NCBI RefSeq assembly: GCF_001949145.1
Contig: NW_019091384.1
Coordinates: forward strand, 1,149,904 to 1,213,903
Reading direction: 5' to 3'
DNA length: 64,000 nucleotides
Origin: Acanthaster planci
Lineage: Eukaryota > Echinodermata > Asteroidea > Valvatida > Acanthasteridae
Shown here: positions 1 through 12,300 of the stretch, piece by piece
How positions within the stretch are numbered: the stretch's first letter is position 1
Layout: every line of letters begins with the position of its first letter
Translations under genes and position numbers: made by a program
The notes under the pieces: model-generated
Told to the model about the DNA's origin: nothing
Databases searched by the model: none
What the model saw: only the letters and a program-made list of their open reading frames with translations

Positions 1-113
1 ACTTTCGGCAAACATACTTCGCAAGACACGTACAGACACAATACACGTACAAATATTCCAAAATTTAGGACTAAAATTCCTGATGCTGCACAATCAAAGT
101 CTCAGTCGCTCAC

Positions 114-349
114 CTCACAGCACTTGACGAACCCCTCCCAGACCTTGGGCAGATTCCAGACCTGTTTGACAATCAGCCGCTGCAGGATGTTCATGACAAA
201 GCCACTGAGTCTGGGATACATGCCCAGGGACTGGATGACGGTACGCATGAGCAGCGTGGGTACGGTGCCTTGCTCCATCAGCTGCTGCATGACCACAGCA
301 AGGACTTCCTGGGTGTAAATGGCCTTCTCATTGAAGCATAGACTGGTGG
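114..349 (-). CDS. SYMPK: SYMPK coding exon 25 (last exon in window)
   Basis: Encodes [36 protein letters not shown] and [18 protein letters not shown], matching human VVMQQLMEQ and [17 protein letters not shown]. It is followed by a GTGAGC donor, so further exons lie left of position 1. Bases 1-113 are intron. Confidence 0.97.
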
Positions 350-3300
350 CTGAACAGGTAGCATGAACAAAAGATGATATGACTGTCGGTGACTGATTCT
401 ATAACTGTAAGTATGGGCGGGGGAGAGTTCAGCACTTCAGGGTGAAGTATTGCCTGTTGGTTAGAGTTACTCTCGATCAGAGGGTTAGGGGATCGAATCC
501 AGCATACGAGTTTCATGTTGTGACCTTAGACAAGTCACTCTACCCCTACTTGCCCCTCTCCACCCAGATGTTTCATAAATGGGTACCTGTAAGGGCTCAG
601 ACAACATGTGAGCATACACATGCTGCATACTGTAAGGGCTCAGACAACATGTGAGCATACACATGCTCAGACAACATGTGAGCATACACATGCTCAGACA
701 ACATGTGAGCATACACATGCTCAGACAACATGTGAGCATACACATGCTCAGACAACATGTGAGCATACACATGCTCAGACAACATGTGAGCATACACATG
801 CTCAGACAACATGTGAGCATACACATGCTCAGACAACATGTGAGCATACACATGCTCAGACAACATGTGAGCATACACATGCTCAGACAACGTGAGCATA
901 CACATGCTCAGACAACATGTGAGCATACACATGCTCAGACAACATGTGAGCATACACATGCTCAGACAACATGTGAGCATACACATGCTGCATACTTGTC
1001 TTACATGATGAATGACGTAAAAAGGCTTTGAGATGGAATGTGCTATTATAAGGTCCAAAAAAATACTGCTGCTTCCCGTTTCCCAACCGACCCTAATTTT
1101 TCGGCGCAACCCTAACTAGCATTGTGTGAATTCTCCATAATTCTTGTGGATTGTCAACTGTTGAAATTAATAGATTTAGGTAGGATATGAAGAATTGATG
1201 TAGGATACATCATGGACGCTTACCACGCGATACAAGGACATTGTTGGCCAGTTTGCTGTCGTGATTACCCGACTAGCAATGTGTAAATTCTCCATAATTC
1301 ATGTGGATTGTCAACTGTTGAAATTTTTACATAGATTAAAACATGTTTTTGTAGCTTTCGGCCCAATTCATGCTATTACATCAGTACAAAAAAATTGACC
1401 CCCAAAAATTTTTCTGACCACCGACCCTATTTTTGAGAGGCATGTAATTGGAAGCAGAACTATTTTTTTGGCCTAAGCATTACGAGGTTTATTCCTGGAC
1501 ACCTCATTTTCTTGCAATTCATTTTCACATCAACTCACCCAATACATCAAGCCTTTCCTCACAGAAAACAAGGATGTGTTCTTACTGCTGAGAGCATAGT
1601 TACGCACGAAATCCACTTGAGCAAAATCACACTAATGGACAGGAGTGTAGACAAATTGAGGCTGCCAGAGGATGGCAAATGTAACTTTATGCTGCAGACA
1701 GCTGCAAGACAAACCAATGGTAACCCCGCTCACCCTTTATGATCGATTTGATATCGCACTTGGAAGTATCAATGTTGTGCAGTGCAATCAGCAGCTCGGC
1801 TGGTGTCAGTGGGCTCTGACCAGCACTATTATCCCCCTGGTGACTCATGAGTAGACGATGGAACACCTCCTTCACGACAATGGGGTTCAACTTGATCAGT
1901 TTGGGTAGCGCTGCTATCACCTCTTTCTGGAGTTTTGGAACAGATGCAAACCTGTGGTGAGCGACCTCATTTGTAATTAGGCATGTTCCTTGACTTGCTC
2001 TCCATTTGTTATTTGCATGTTTGTTTCTCATGTGCTCTTTTGACAATAAGCTGATTGAAGTAGGAACAATCTGACAATTAGCAGATTAAGCATCAACAAA
2101 AATTACCCAGCATATGACATCCAACTTCTATTTAATCCCCTAAACGGCCCTATCTACTGGCTCTGTGAATTCTACTATCAAGCTTGAGATATGGTAGAGC
2201 GAGTATGGGGTCTTCACGATACAAGTTCTAGGGGCATGAGACAGTACAACACAAGAACTTACATCTCTGCCCTTCAACCGTTGGGCTTCACACCACATAA
2301 CATGGGAGTTTACTAAATAAAATAAAGACTACGATCCAAAATATTTACAGTTGCCCCCCAAAAGAATGAGACTGCAAACCTGGCACGAGAAGGTTTGGGA
2401 CTTGATCCCTTACAATATTGGGGAACTGCGGTTTTCAGCCTCATGAAGGAGGACGTATGACTCCGGCAACAAGATTTCAGGTACAACATACAATCTGATG
2501 ACAAACCAAATCTGATGACATGCAAATGATTGAAGACTCATTTTAACTCGACTGGGGTTGACCATTTTCCAGGTTTCTTACCTTTTCTAATCCAATCAGT
2601 ACTGGAATCAAGAAGCGTACATCGGAGACACGCTTCAAGTACAGGTCACGCACTCGCTTCACAAGATCCTGAGATGGTGGGGCTACATTTGTTGACACAA
2701 AGGTTGAAAATTTTAGTTTACAATTTACATCATGACATAAAACTATGCATCATGTGAAGAGAAAATTCAAATTAGTGAAGAAATGATGATGGGTAAAAGC
2801 AGGTTCTAATAAAATCTGACAACCAAATAACATGACTTTTCTAGGACTTTAAAGGACTAAAATACAATGATTTCCATGGAATTTACACCATTTTGCAAGG
2901 AAATGTTGTTTGGTAATATGAATTTAAACCATATCCAGCCAGGGAGCCTGGTTTCGAGTACCTTGGGTTTGTACACATAGCTAGGGTGCCCGAAATCAGA
3001 CAAAAGAGCTGTGGGCCTTGTATGTAACAAAAGACAGTACCCGGAACAAAAGACAGAGCTGCTGGGAATTGACAACATTTTTTCAGTTGTCAATAGCAGA
3101 GGAAATCCATCAACAGTTCAGTGCGAGTGGATTACCACCAGGGACAAAAGCACTCCAGAGATAAGCAATACAATACCGCTGCATGCTAATCTGGCCCCTA
3201 TTGAGAAGACGCCAGCAACACACTGTGCCAATTTCAGGAACAAAAGAAACTTATGTAACAGCACACAATCTGAGCTCTTTTCACAAAGCGCCAGGCCTGG

Positions 3301-6300
3301 CTGAATTACTCTGGCATCAATAGATGTCTGTCAGATTAGAGTAGCCACCAGACAGTCACTCCATGGGGTAGGCATTCAGGAAAAAAAATTGCCCATATGT
3401 AGGCACTGCATTTTTAAAAGCGGGAAATGGTTAAGACTGCCATAGCAACTACTTATAGACTGACAAGGATATAGCCTGTAAATTCATAATGATTCTGTTT
3501 TCACATTAAAAGCAGCTGTTAAAAATGCCCCTTGCTCTTCCCTCAGACAATAGAAGTCAATCCTATTTTCACCCAATTTTCCAAGGCTTTCCGGCACAAC
3601 TACTTCGAAGGATTTTTCCATGACTGAGAAGTTGGGCAGTGAAGCTCAGGTAAACAAAGTCGGACTACTTTATGGAAAATCTTAAACTTCAATTTTCTAA
3701 TATTCAGTGACATTTTGAGTCATCATTTATAAAAAAGTTCTTATAACAATCATCAAAATGGAAAAGTGTTAACCAAAGCTTGAACAGTAATCATATAACA
3801 TATGTTCAAAGACTTGTCCACGAAAAGCAAAAGCTTTCGGGTGCTTGAATGTTCTGATAAGAGTGACAGATAACATCCCAAGAAGTGAAGAAATTCTAGA
3901 CTCTGCCACAAACTTGTTAAGGTAACACAATCTCCCTTACAACCTGCTTAGTTCATTTTTATCAGCTATCCATTTCATCCGTAGGTACACGGAACGTTAT
4001 TTGGACTTTGCCACTAAAGTACCTTTGTCAGTGAGTATGTGGAGCATTCTAGTGACCAGTGTCTCTGCTCCTTTAGGACAGTTCTCGACCAGCAACAGTA
4101 GTTCGGGGGAAGACATGCCCATCCCTCGCACCTTCAATAAAAAAATCCAGACAGAAAATTCCAGTCACACCGACAGAAGTGCTCAGACTCTCGTATGAAT
4201 GAAACACTACCTTCTTTTTTCATGTTACGCTGCTTAAAGATGCAGCATTTCAAACCACACTCCTTGAAAAACCATCCTTGATTGTTAAGAAACGCATAAT
4301 CAGGTCTCCAGGCAGGTCCTGTGATAGCCTTCTTATTTGTCACCACTGGGTGGGTACTTGTGTACAGACCCAAAAGGGGATTTATATCTGTGACATCGAT
4401 TCCCTAAGAAGGAAGTGCCCATTAGTGAAACCTTCAAAAACGAATCCGTCTTCTGCCTTGCAAATAAGCGTAATTAAGCAATCTCTCTACACTGTAATTT
4501 GTGTGGAAAAACATAACACCCTAGTGCCCTTCCGCAAGGCACACAACAAATTGTTGCCACGACAAATACGACCATTTTCTCCATACCGGTGCTTCAAGGA
4601 CTCGTAGAACAGTTCTTTTGATGAGAGCAGAGGTGGCAACGTAAACCGTTGCAAGTCTGCAAAGACAACCAACAAATAGATATTCATTACAAAACAATCT
4701 GGAAGTCATGGGGAGGATGAAGAAATTTATAAAATCACAAAATACGGGAAATCAACAGAAAATTAATGCTTTGAAGTAATTATCAATGTAAGACAAGGAA
4801 CCATGACATACCACACTATTGTCACATTTTGGTATTTCACAATACGGCAGTTTTGGAGTAAAAGCAAGACAGCCTACTATGTACAGACAAATATCCTAGA
4901 ATGTTTAGACAATAATTTCATGACTGAAACATTAAAATTCTTTATAGAATATTTGATCAAAACTCTGACTCTCTTTGCACAAATAAATTAAATTCTTCAA
5001 TTAAAATGTTTGACTTACAAACTGACCTAACCTCTGGTTAAGTGTAATTTAATTGGGAAGGAAAATACACACACTTGTAGTACACGCCTAAGTTTTACAA
5101 AACTATTTTGCCCACTAAGATTCCGTGTACTGTCCTCAAATGATTTAAGCCTAACAACAAGTCCACATTAATAAAGTTAGTAATTAACATATTGTGCATA
5201 CAAGTGACACAAGAAAGGATCCACCATTGGGCTCAGTCAAAAAATATCAAGTTTGTATCAGGAATATCTACTTCTTGTAAATTTACAGCAAGAAAAGACC
5301 AATCTAATAAAGCTTACTCATGAATGAGTTTGTGGTTGCTAGGCAGCAAGGCCAGGTAAAGATGCAGGCACAGTTTAATGGAGGCTTCCGTCCAATCACT
5401 GCCACCTTCACCGCCCTCTGAGGTCCGACTGACGAGGGAGGGGTTTGGCACGTCACTCAATAAGTAATGGAGACACTTGCTCGCAAACTCCTGAGAGGTT
5501 AAAACCCAACAAAAGTCTTGGAATACAATTGCAAAGCTAATGCTGTAGCTGGACGGCCTGAGAATTTTCCTACTTTAAGCAATGCACCAGATGGTATCAC
5601 TGCTATAAATCTTTTGAGATAATCAAAAATCCTCCATGATCTAATGTCTATAAAACCAATGGCAATATTCATATTATTAATACATTCATATTAGGGTTTC
5701 TGTTTGTTTGGCTATTGTTGTTTGGTTTGGGACTTCGGTTCTGAAGTTTTTGGCTTTAGGTTTTGGGTTTTACATTTAGGCTTTAGATTTAGCAATGAAA
5801 ACATCAGCAAAGTTTTCTTTTTAGTGATTTGAACTTCAGCTTACGTTCTCACACAATGGACATCAAGTTATTATAACAAGAGCTTTGGAGAAGAAAGGAA
5901 TGGGTGAAATAAATGAGCAATACAATGAAAGATTGCACCGACACTGCAAGTAAGATATCACACTAAAAGTAAGTACTACTTTTCTTTGCAAAAGGTACAA
6001 ATTTATCTATTTTAACCCCTTGACGATGGGAATTTTTTTCCGGAAGCCGACTCCAAGAATTCCAGCCTCAGTTGGCCACGAAGGCCACCTGCCAAACCAC
6101 GAATTCTCGTGGCCCTGCGTGCTCTGCACGCTTTGAATTACACAGTGAAAAGGCTGATTGTTCGGTGGCATGTGGCTCTACTCATGCTTCCACATTCCCG
6201 TTGCCTCTTTTCAAAGTGGGGACTATTGTGAAGCTGGTGATTATGATGCAAATTCAGTCTTTTCATTTCTGGTCTAAACACAAAAGCCAATCACCATATA

Positions 6301-9300
6301 TACAAGAGCCAGGGTCTGCCTTCTTTCACTGTGTTCGCTAGAGTGTGGGCCGAGAATAATAGCTGAAAAGCCGGCTGAGGATCTCAAATTTTGTGGCGGC
6401 TTTTACCGTCATCCATCGCAAAGGGGTTAAGAAAAAACCCTAATCATTAGTCATTTTACCTCAATTGTTTCCTTCAAGTCTTGTCTCTCGTACAGCCGTT
6501 TGACATACTGAGTGGCCTGTGATCTGACTTCTGTCCGTTCATGGAATGTCAACTCCAGAAGCTCCTGCAGGTAGCGTTGGATGTCTGCTGGCCGCTTGAG
6601 GATTAGCTCACGCAAGGCATGCATGCCAGTGAAGAAATGGGTCTGAAAAACAAGAAAGGATACCAACTACTCCAAACCGACAAAGGCTACATCAAATTTT
6701 TCTAACCCATAGTTTTAATGCAATTGTAACTTTGCATTTTACTGTTTTGGCTTGATATTCAAGTTAACTTTAGAGACTGTATTTTTGCTCTTGCTGCTTT
6801 CAATTTCAAGATGTCAAGATTTGAGATCTCCAATCATTGTCAGAAAATATACATGATGATCAATAACTACTTCTGATCGATATTTTCCAAGAAAAAAAAA
6901 TCTTGTACCTCATCTTCACAGAACTTTCGGATGACTTTGACAGCTCTCTCGGTGATTACAGGTGCTTCCATTACAAGGCGTGTGAACAGTCTGCAACAGC
7001 AAAAGACACATATTTTAATAAAATCCAAGATCTGATGAAGCCATTTCATAACAATTATTCTCATTTTCTTAACCCCTTCGAGCCGGGACGCGGATAGAGC
7101 CGCCATAAAAATTGAGATCCTCAGCCCGCTTTTCAGCTATTATTCTCGGCCCACGCTCGAGCGAGCACGGTGAAAGAAGGTAGACCCTGGCTCTTGTATG
7201 TATGGTGATTGGCCTTTGTGCGTAGCCCAGAAAGGAAAAGACCGAATTTGCATCATAATTACCAGCATCACAATGGTCCCCACTTTGAAAAGAGGCAACG
7301 GGAATGTGGAAGCTTGAGTAGAGGCGCATGCCACCGAACAATCAGCCTTTTCACCGTGTAATTCAAAGCGTGCAGAGCACGCAGGGCCACAAACCGAGAA
7401 TCTGCGGTTTGGCAGTTGGCCTTCGTGGCCAAGCGAGGCTGGAATTCTTGGAGCCAGCTTTCGGGAAGAAATTCCCGTCGTCAAGGGGTTAATGCTCTCT
7501 TACCATTAGCATTCCTTTTGACCCTCTCATCCGCATTTGTCAACAACATTTACACTTTTGTCCTCTTACATTTTTGTGCCACTCTCCTCGAGGCATAAAT
7601 CCTACCCTATAAGCTGCCTGGATTTCCCAATAATGTTGCCTAGCAGGGAATTCAAAGTACAGATGAGAGTCACCTTAACAAGCATCGTCATACAAAAGGT
7701 TTGGCTATCCACCTTTATTAGACTTTCATCTTAAATTCCCTTCTGGAACAAGAGTTTGTCTCTGATTAATCAAGGCTTTGATCTTGGCAGTCATCAGTGG
7801 TTTATCAATACAATGTTATTTTATATGCTTACATGGAAAATACAAATTAACTGCATCCTTTAATGTACTGTAAAATATATCACATTTTTCCCCTTTAAAC
7901 AGAATTTTCTGTCAACATCTCAGGAGAGGGAGGATGAATGGGGGGGGAGAAGGGTCAGCTTGAGTAGAACCGTGTACAGAGAATTGTGACATAAGTACCA
8001 CTATTGTAAGAAACAAACTGGCAGGTGCATGCCCCAGTGCACACAGACAGTTGGCAAGCCCACAACAGGTGCATGCTCCACTGTACACATGATAAACAGC
8101 CGTTTTGTTTCAAAAATCCGAAGCTGGCGCTACTCTTTCTATTTAAAGCTCTGGGCTTGAGGGCTGAGGAGAGGGTAAGAAGTTGTAGAATTATGGAGAA
8201 GGGAGGAACTTGTTGAAGACAAGGGAACACTTACCCATCTCTCTGGTCTGGTCTGTCCAACAGTGCCATCAGCATAGCGCACAGCAGTTTATCATAACGA
8301 TTCATGCTGACTTCCTGGTCCAAATATCGAGGCATGTAACCCTGGTAACTGCTGTATTCCTGGTACAGCCAAGCAAAGGCCAGCTCCGAGCGTGAGCGCA
8401 AATCTTCAAGAACGTGGTCCTTCAGCACTGGATCAGTTAAGAAAATGGCAAAATCCTAGCAATGAATTACTAGATTTACCCCAAACTTTACCTGACATCA
8501 ACAATACAAGCTAAATTGGTACAAAGAGGTCAGCCATCAAGGATCATTTTTACCCTTCACTGCCCAAATATGGAATTCCTGTGCTGGCCGTATAGTTGGT
8601 GTAAAAAATGAAACTGGGCTAGATTCAGCAGGGAGATGAACTGTGATCTGGGCGGAAGCTACCAGCAGCGTCAATTAAAAAAACAGTATCCCTTGTCTCC
8701 CAATAATGCCTCTCAATCATCTTGAACTTGAACGGTAATGTTTCCTTTGATGAAATGTGACAAAATAAATATAGTAATTTTATTTATAATAATATACCTT
8801 CGATGTAACAAAAACATTAAATTTCCAAAATACTGGACAAAATTTAAGTTTACATCATTAACCCTTCACCACTGTTTTAGAGTGTCAAAACCTACAAGTA
8901 AGAAAAACTAACTGATAAAGAGTCTCACTTCCAAAAGTTAACCTTTCATGAAGAGATGCAAATTCATCAAATTCATGGGAGGCAATCAATCAGACATTCC
9001 TCAGCCTTCAAGTAAAAAAACACCCCTTTGTTACCCCAGGTTTGAGAAAACAAAACATCAAAAACCAAGACTCACTTGGAAAAAGATCACCGCTGAACTG
9101 GCTGACAAGGCCCACAAGAATCTTGATTCGGGCCTGGGATGCCCCTCCCTGCTGAGACATTTCTGAGAAGAAAAAATTAAAAGCAACAATCATGAAGATC
9201 TCTAGTTGGCCTGGAAATCTACTGCCTTATACCGCTGAACTGGCTGACAAGGCCCACAAGAATCTTGATTCGGGCCTGGGATGCCCCTCCCTGCTGAGAC

Positions 9301-12300
9301 ATTTCTGAGAAGAAAAAATTAAAAGCAACAATCATGAAGATCTCTAGTTGGCCTGGAAATCTACTGCCTTATACAACCAGGGATCTCAATAAACAATACA
9401 GAAAGAACATCACTCTTCATTCCTCCATGTAAATGATTGTTTAGCAATCTCAAGCACTTTTTTTCACTTTTCATAAGCACTATCTGGCACAGTACATAAA
9501 TTTTTTAACTTGTTGCTACCAAAGTCATTTTGTCGCCAACGAACCAGAAGGAGGTATCATTCAGTTGAGAAGCCGCAAGTCCAAACACGACAGTGAAACA
9601 TTTTTTTAACACGACAACTCACTTTCGGAGGTGATAATTCTGGAGACAGCCCCACTGACGAGCTTGTTAGCCACCATCTGCTCCAATGGCACGGTTACAT
9701 CACTCAGTTTGAACTGCTTCATTCTAGCCCGGGGCTTGGGGACACCTACTGGGGCTTGGAACGACAGCCCTGATTTCTTTCGGCCGGTGTCCTCCTCTGC
9801 TTCTCCTGAAATTGAAAACAAAAAAACTTGGTCAATGTTTGCATCTTAACTCCATGCAACTGTGGTGGACATTTTGGTTATTGCAGGATTTCTGGCCTCA
9901 GTAAAGGAGGGGGGATTTGGCCGGAGTGGGTAAGGTTTATGACTTGTCATCAGCGGGTCCTGGGTTTGAATCCACCCGCTGCAGAATATTGCATCCTTGG
10001 GCAAGCCACTTCACCTCGATTTGCTTCTCTCTGAAAATAAAATTGAGCAGTGGCATCAGCTTGAGAGAAGCCTGCAATGGACTGACATCCCATCTAGGGG
10101 AGGGAACAAAACTATTCTTAGTCGTTTTATTCTACAGAAACCAGAGTTACATAAAAGCCTCAGCAGTCACATTGGCTTACAACAGACTCCATTTACTTTG
10201 TGGGTTCAGTGTTTGAACTAACGAGAACAATCTGTTATCTGCAATAACATGCCTTTGGACTGGTATATCATCTACATGCACTTGCTAGAGCATACAGGGC
10301 ACTTTTAAATGTGTAGAAGTATTTTTATCTGATGACGTAAAACCTTGTGCACCTAGTCAGTACGGACTGGGCAAAGGTGGCAAGGCAAAGGTTCAAGTAA
10401 CGGACAATCCTCCAGACAAAATACCACAAGTGGGCTATGTCGTTGCTTCCACGTGGATAAAGAAGTAATCAACAAGCGTTCTTACCTAGGACAGGAATGC
10501 CGGTTGGTTTCTGANNNNNNNNNNNNNNNNNNNNNNNNNNNNNNNNNNNNNNNNNNNNNNNNNNNNNNNNNNNNNNNNNNNNNNNNNNNNNNNNNNNNNN
10601 NNNNNNNNNNNNNNNNNNNNNNNNNNNNNNNNNNNNNNNNNNNNNNNNNNNNNNNNNNNNNNNNNNNNNNNNNNNNNNNNNNNNNNNNNNNNNNNNNNNN
10701 NNNNNNNNNNNNNNNNNNNNNNNNNNNNNNNNNNNNNNNNNNNNNNNNNNNNNNNNNNNNNNNNNNNNNNNNNNNNNNNNNNNNNNNNNNNNNNNNNNNN
10801 NNNNNNNNNNNNNNNNNNNNNNNNNNNNNNNNNNNNNNNNNNNNNNNNNNNNNNNNNNNNNNNNNNNNNNNNNNNNNNNNNNNNNNNNNNNNNNNNNNNN
10901 NNNNNNGTCACGGCAGACTTGTTCTCCTTGTCAGCAGCTTCTTCCTCTTGCTCAAGCATCTAATCAGAGATTGGACGGAACAAGATTGTTCTTGTGACAT
11001 CCGATACAGGGTCAACTTCATTTGAATATTTACATGCACATACCCACACCCAACTGGGGCACAGCATTCTTCGTGCATGTGTATTTGAGAACCTGGCCTA
11101 CAGGAGAGGTGAGTTGTTCAACACACAGCACTCAACAGTATCAGAAGCTTCAAGGGTGTTGCCCAACCTCAATAAATGTATCAAATGGGGCTCATAACCA
11201 TTGCAGTTAGGTAACATGATATCATGCAAAATGCTTTATTACCATCTAACAGTTGAAGAGAAAAAGGCCACAATTTCTAACCTCCATGTTCTGTGGTTTG
11301 ATGCCTGCTGTAGCAAACTGACTACTCATCATACGAGCCAAGTGACTGATCTGGCTGTCTGTCCCTGCCGCGGCAATGGGGGTGTAGCTGGCCTGGAACT
11401 GTGGGGGCATAGTCTCCGGTAATGTCACCTGTCACAGATATCATCATTTCAAAGTAAAAGTTATCTAGCCAAGATGTAGACCATTCTAGTGGGACCTCGG
11501 CCTATTTGAACCGAAAAAGGTTCAGATATCGCTAGTCTACGAATAAATGTACAAAAGACATGCTTGTGATATCACTCAGTCTCTAACAACGGCTTGGGGG
11601 CAACATGCATGCGTAAACCAGCACATTAACCCCTTCAAGGCGGGATTATTCTGACCGCGACTGATGGGCTGTGGTATGCCCTGAATGGAAGGCTTTGTCC
11701 AGCAGCAGGCCCCATTGAACCAGCAGCTGCATGGTGAATAGACTGTATGTGTGGTATGCACTAATCCTCACACAATGGTGCCGCAGTAACAGTCCTCCGA
11801 AGTGAAGGGGTTAATCATAACAGCCAGACAGTCCAGAGGAGGCACATCCTCTATATGCACTTAAAAACTTTAAAAGAGGTTATTTAAAAAACCTTCTGAT
11901 GACATTCACTAATCACAGAAAGATTCCTGTCAATTACGACATTGCTAATATTAAAAATGTGCACACATTACATGTCAATGAGAATAAAAACTTGTACTGG
12001 TCTGGATGACGTCTACTCCAGAAAAGTGACAAGTCACATTTACAATAAAACTGACTGTAAAGGAGTTCAGTGGCCTCACAGTAACGAGCATTAGATTTGT
12101 AGTCTACAAGTAAAGCAGCAGGTTACAGGTTCGAATCCTGCCTGCGTTCATGGTGCATGTGCCCTTGGGCAAGGCTCTTTGTCACTCAATGCTTCTCCCC
12201 ACCCAGGAGTAATTTGGCATGTGTGAGGGCAGAGATGGTTACTGTGGTTGATTTAGCTGCTTTTCACTGAAATGGCTGCATCGAGCTGTATACTCCCTAG

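Noticed and set aside
596-988. CRISPR-like array
   Set aside because: Units are contiguous with no unique spacers, and this is a eukaryotic genome.
485-1109. Long open frames over 596-988 on both strands
   Set aside because: They exist only because the minisatellite unit is 27 bp; the peptide is a pure repeat and the region is a SYMPK intron.
1927-2046. Upstream extension of SYMPK exon 24
   Set aside because: The frame stays open, but the conserved LEK|KEVIAAL join and phase put the acceptor at 1926.
10453-11025. 190-residue open frame on the plus strand
   Set aside because: It is open only because the N gap cannot contain stops; the real coding strand here is minus (SYMPK).
12058-12200. 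Functional tRNA gene
   Set aside because: Only the B box is well kept; there is no complete cloverleaf and the downstream sequence is a SINE body shared by other copies.
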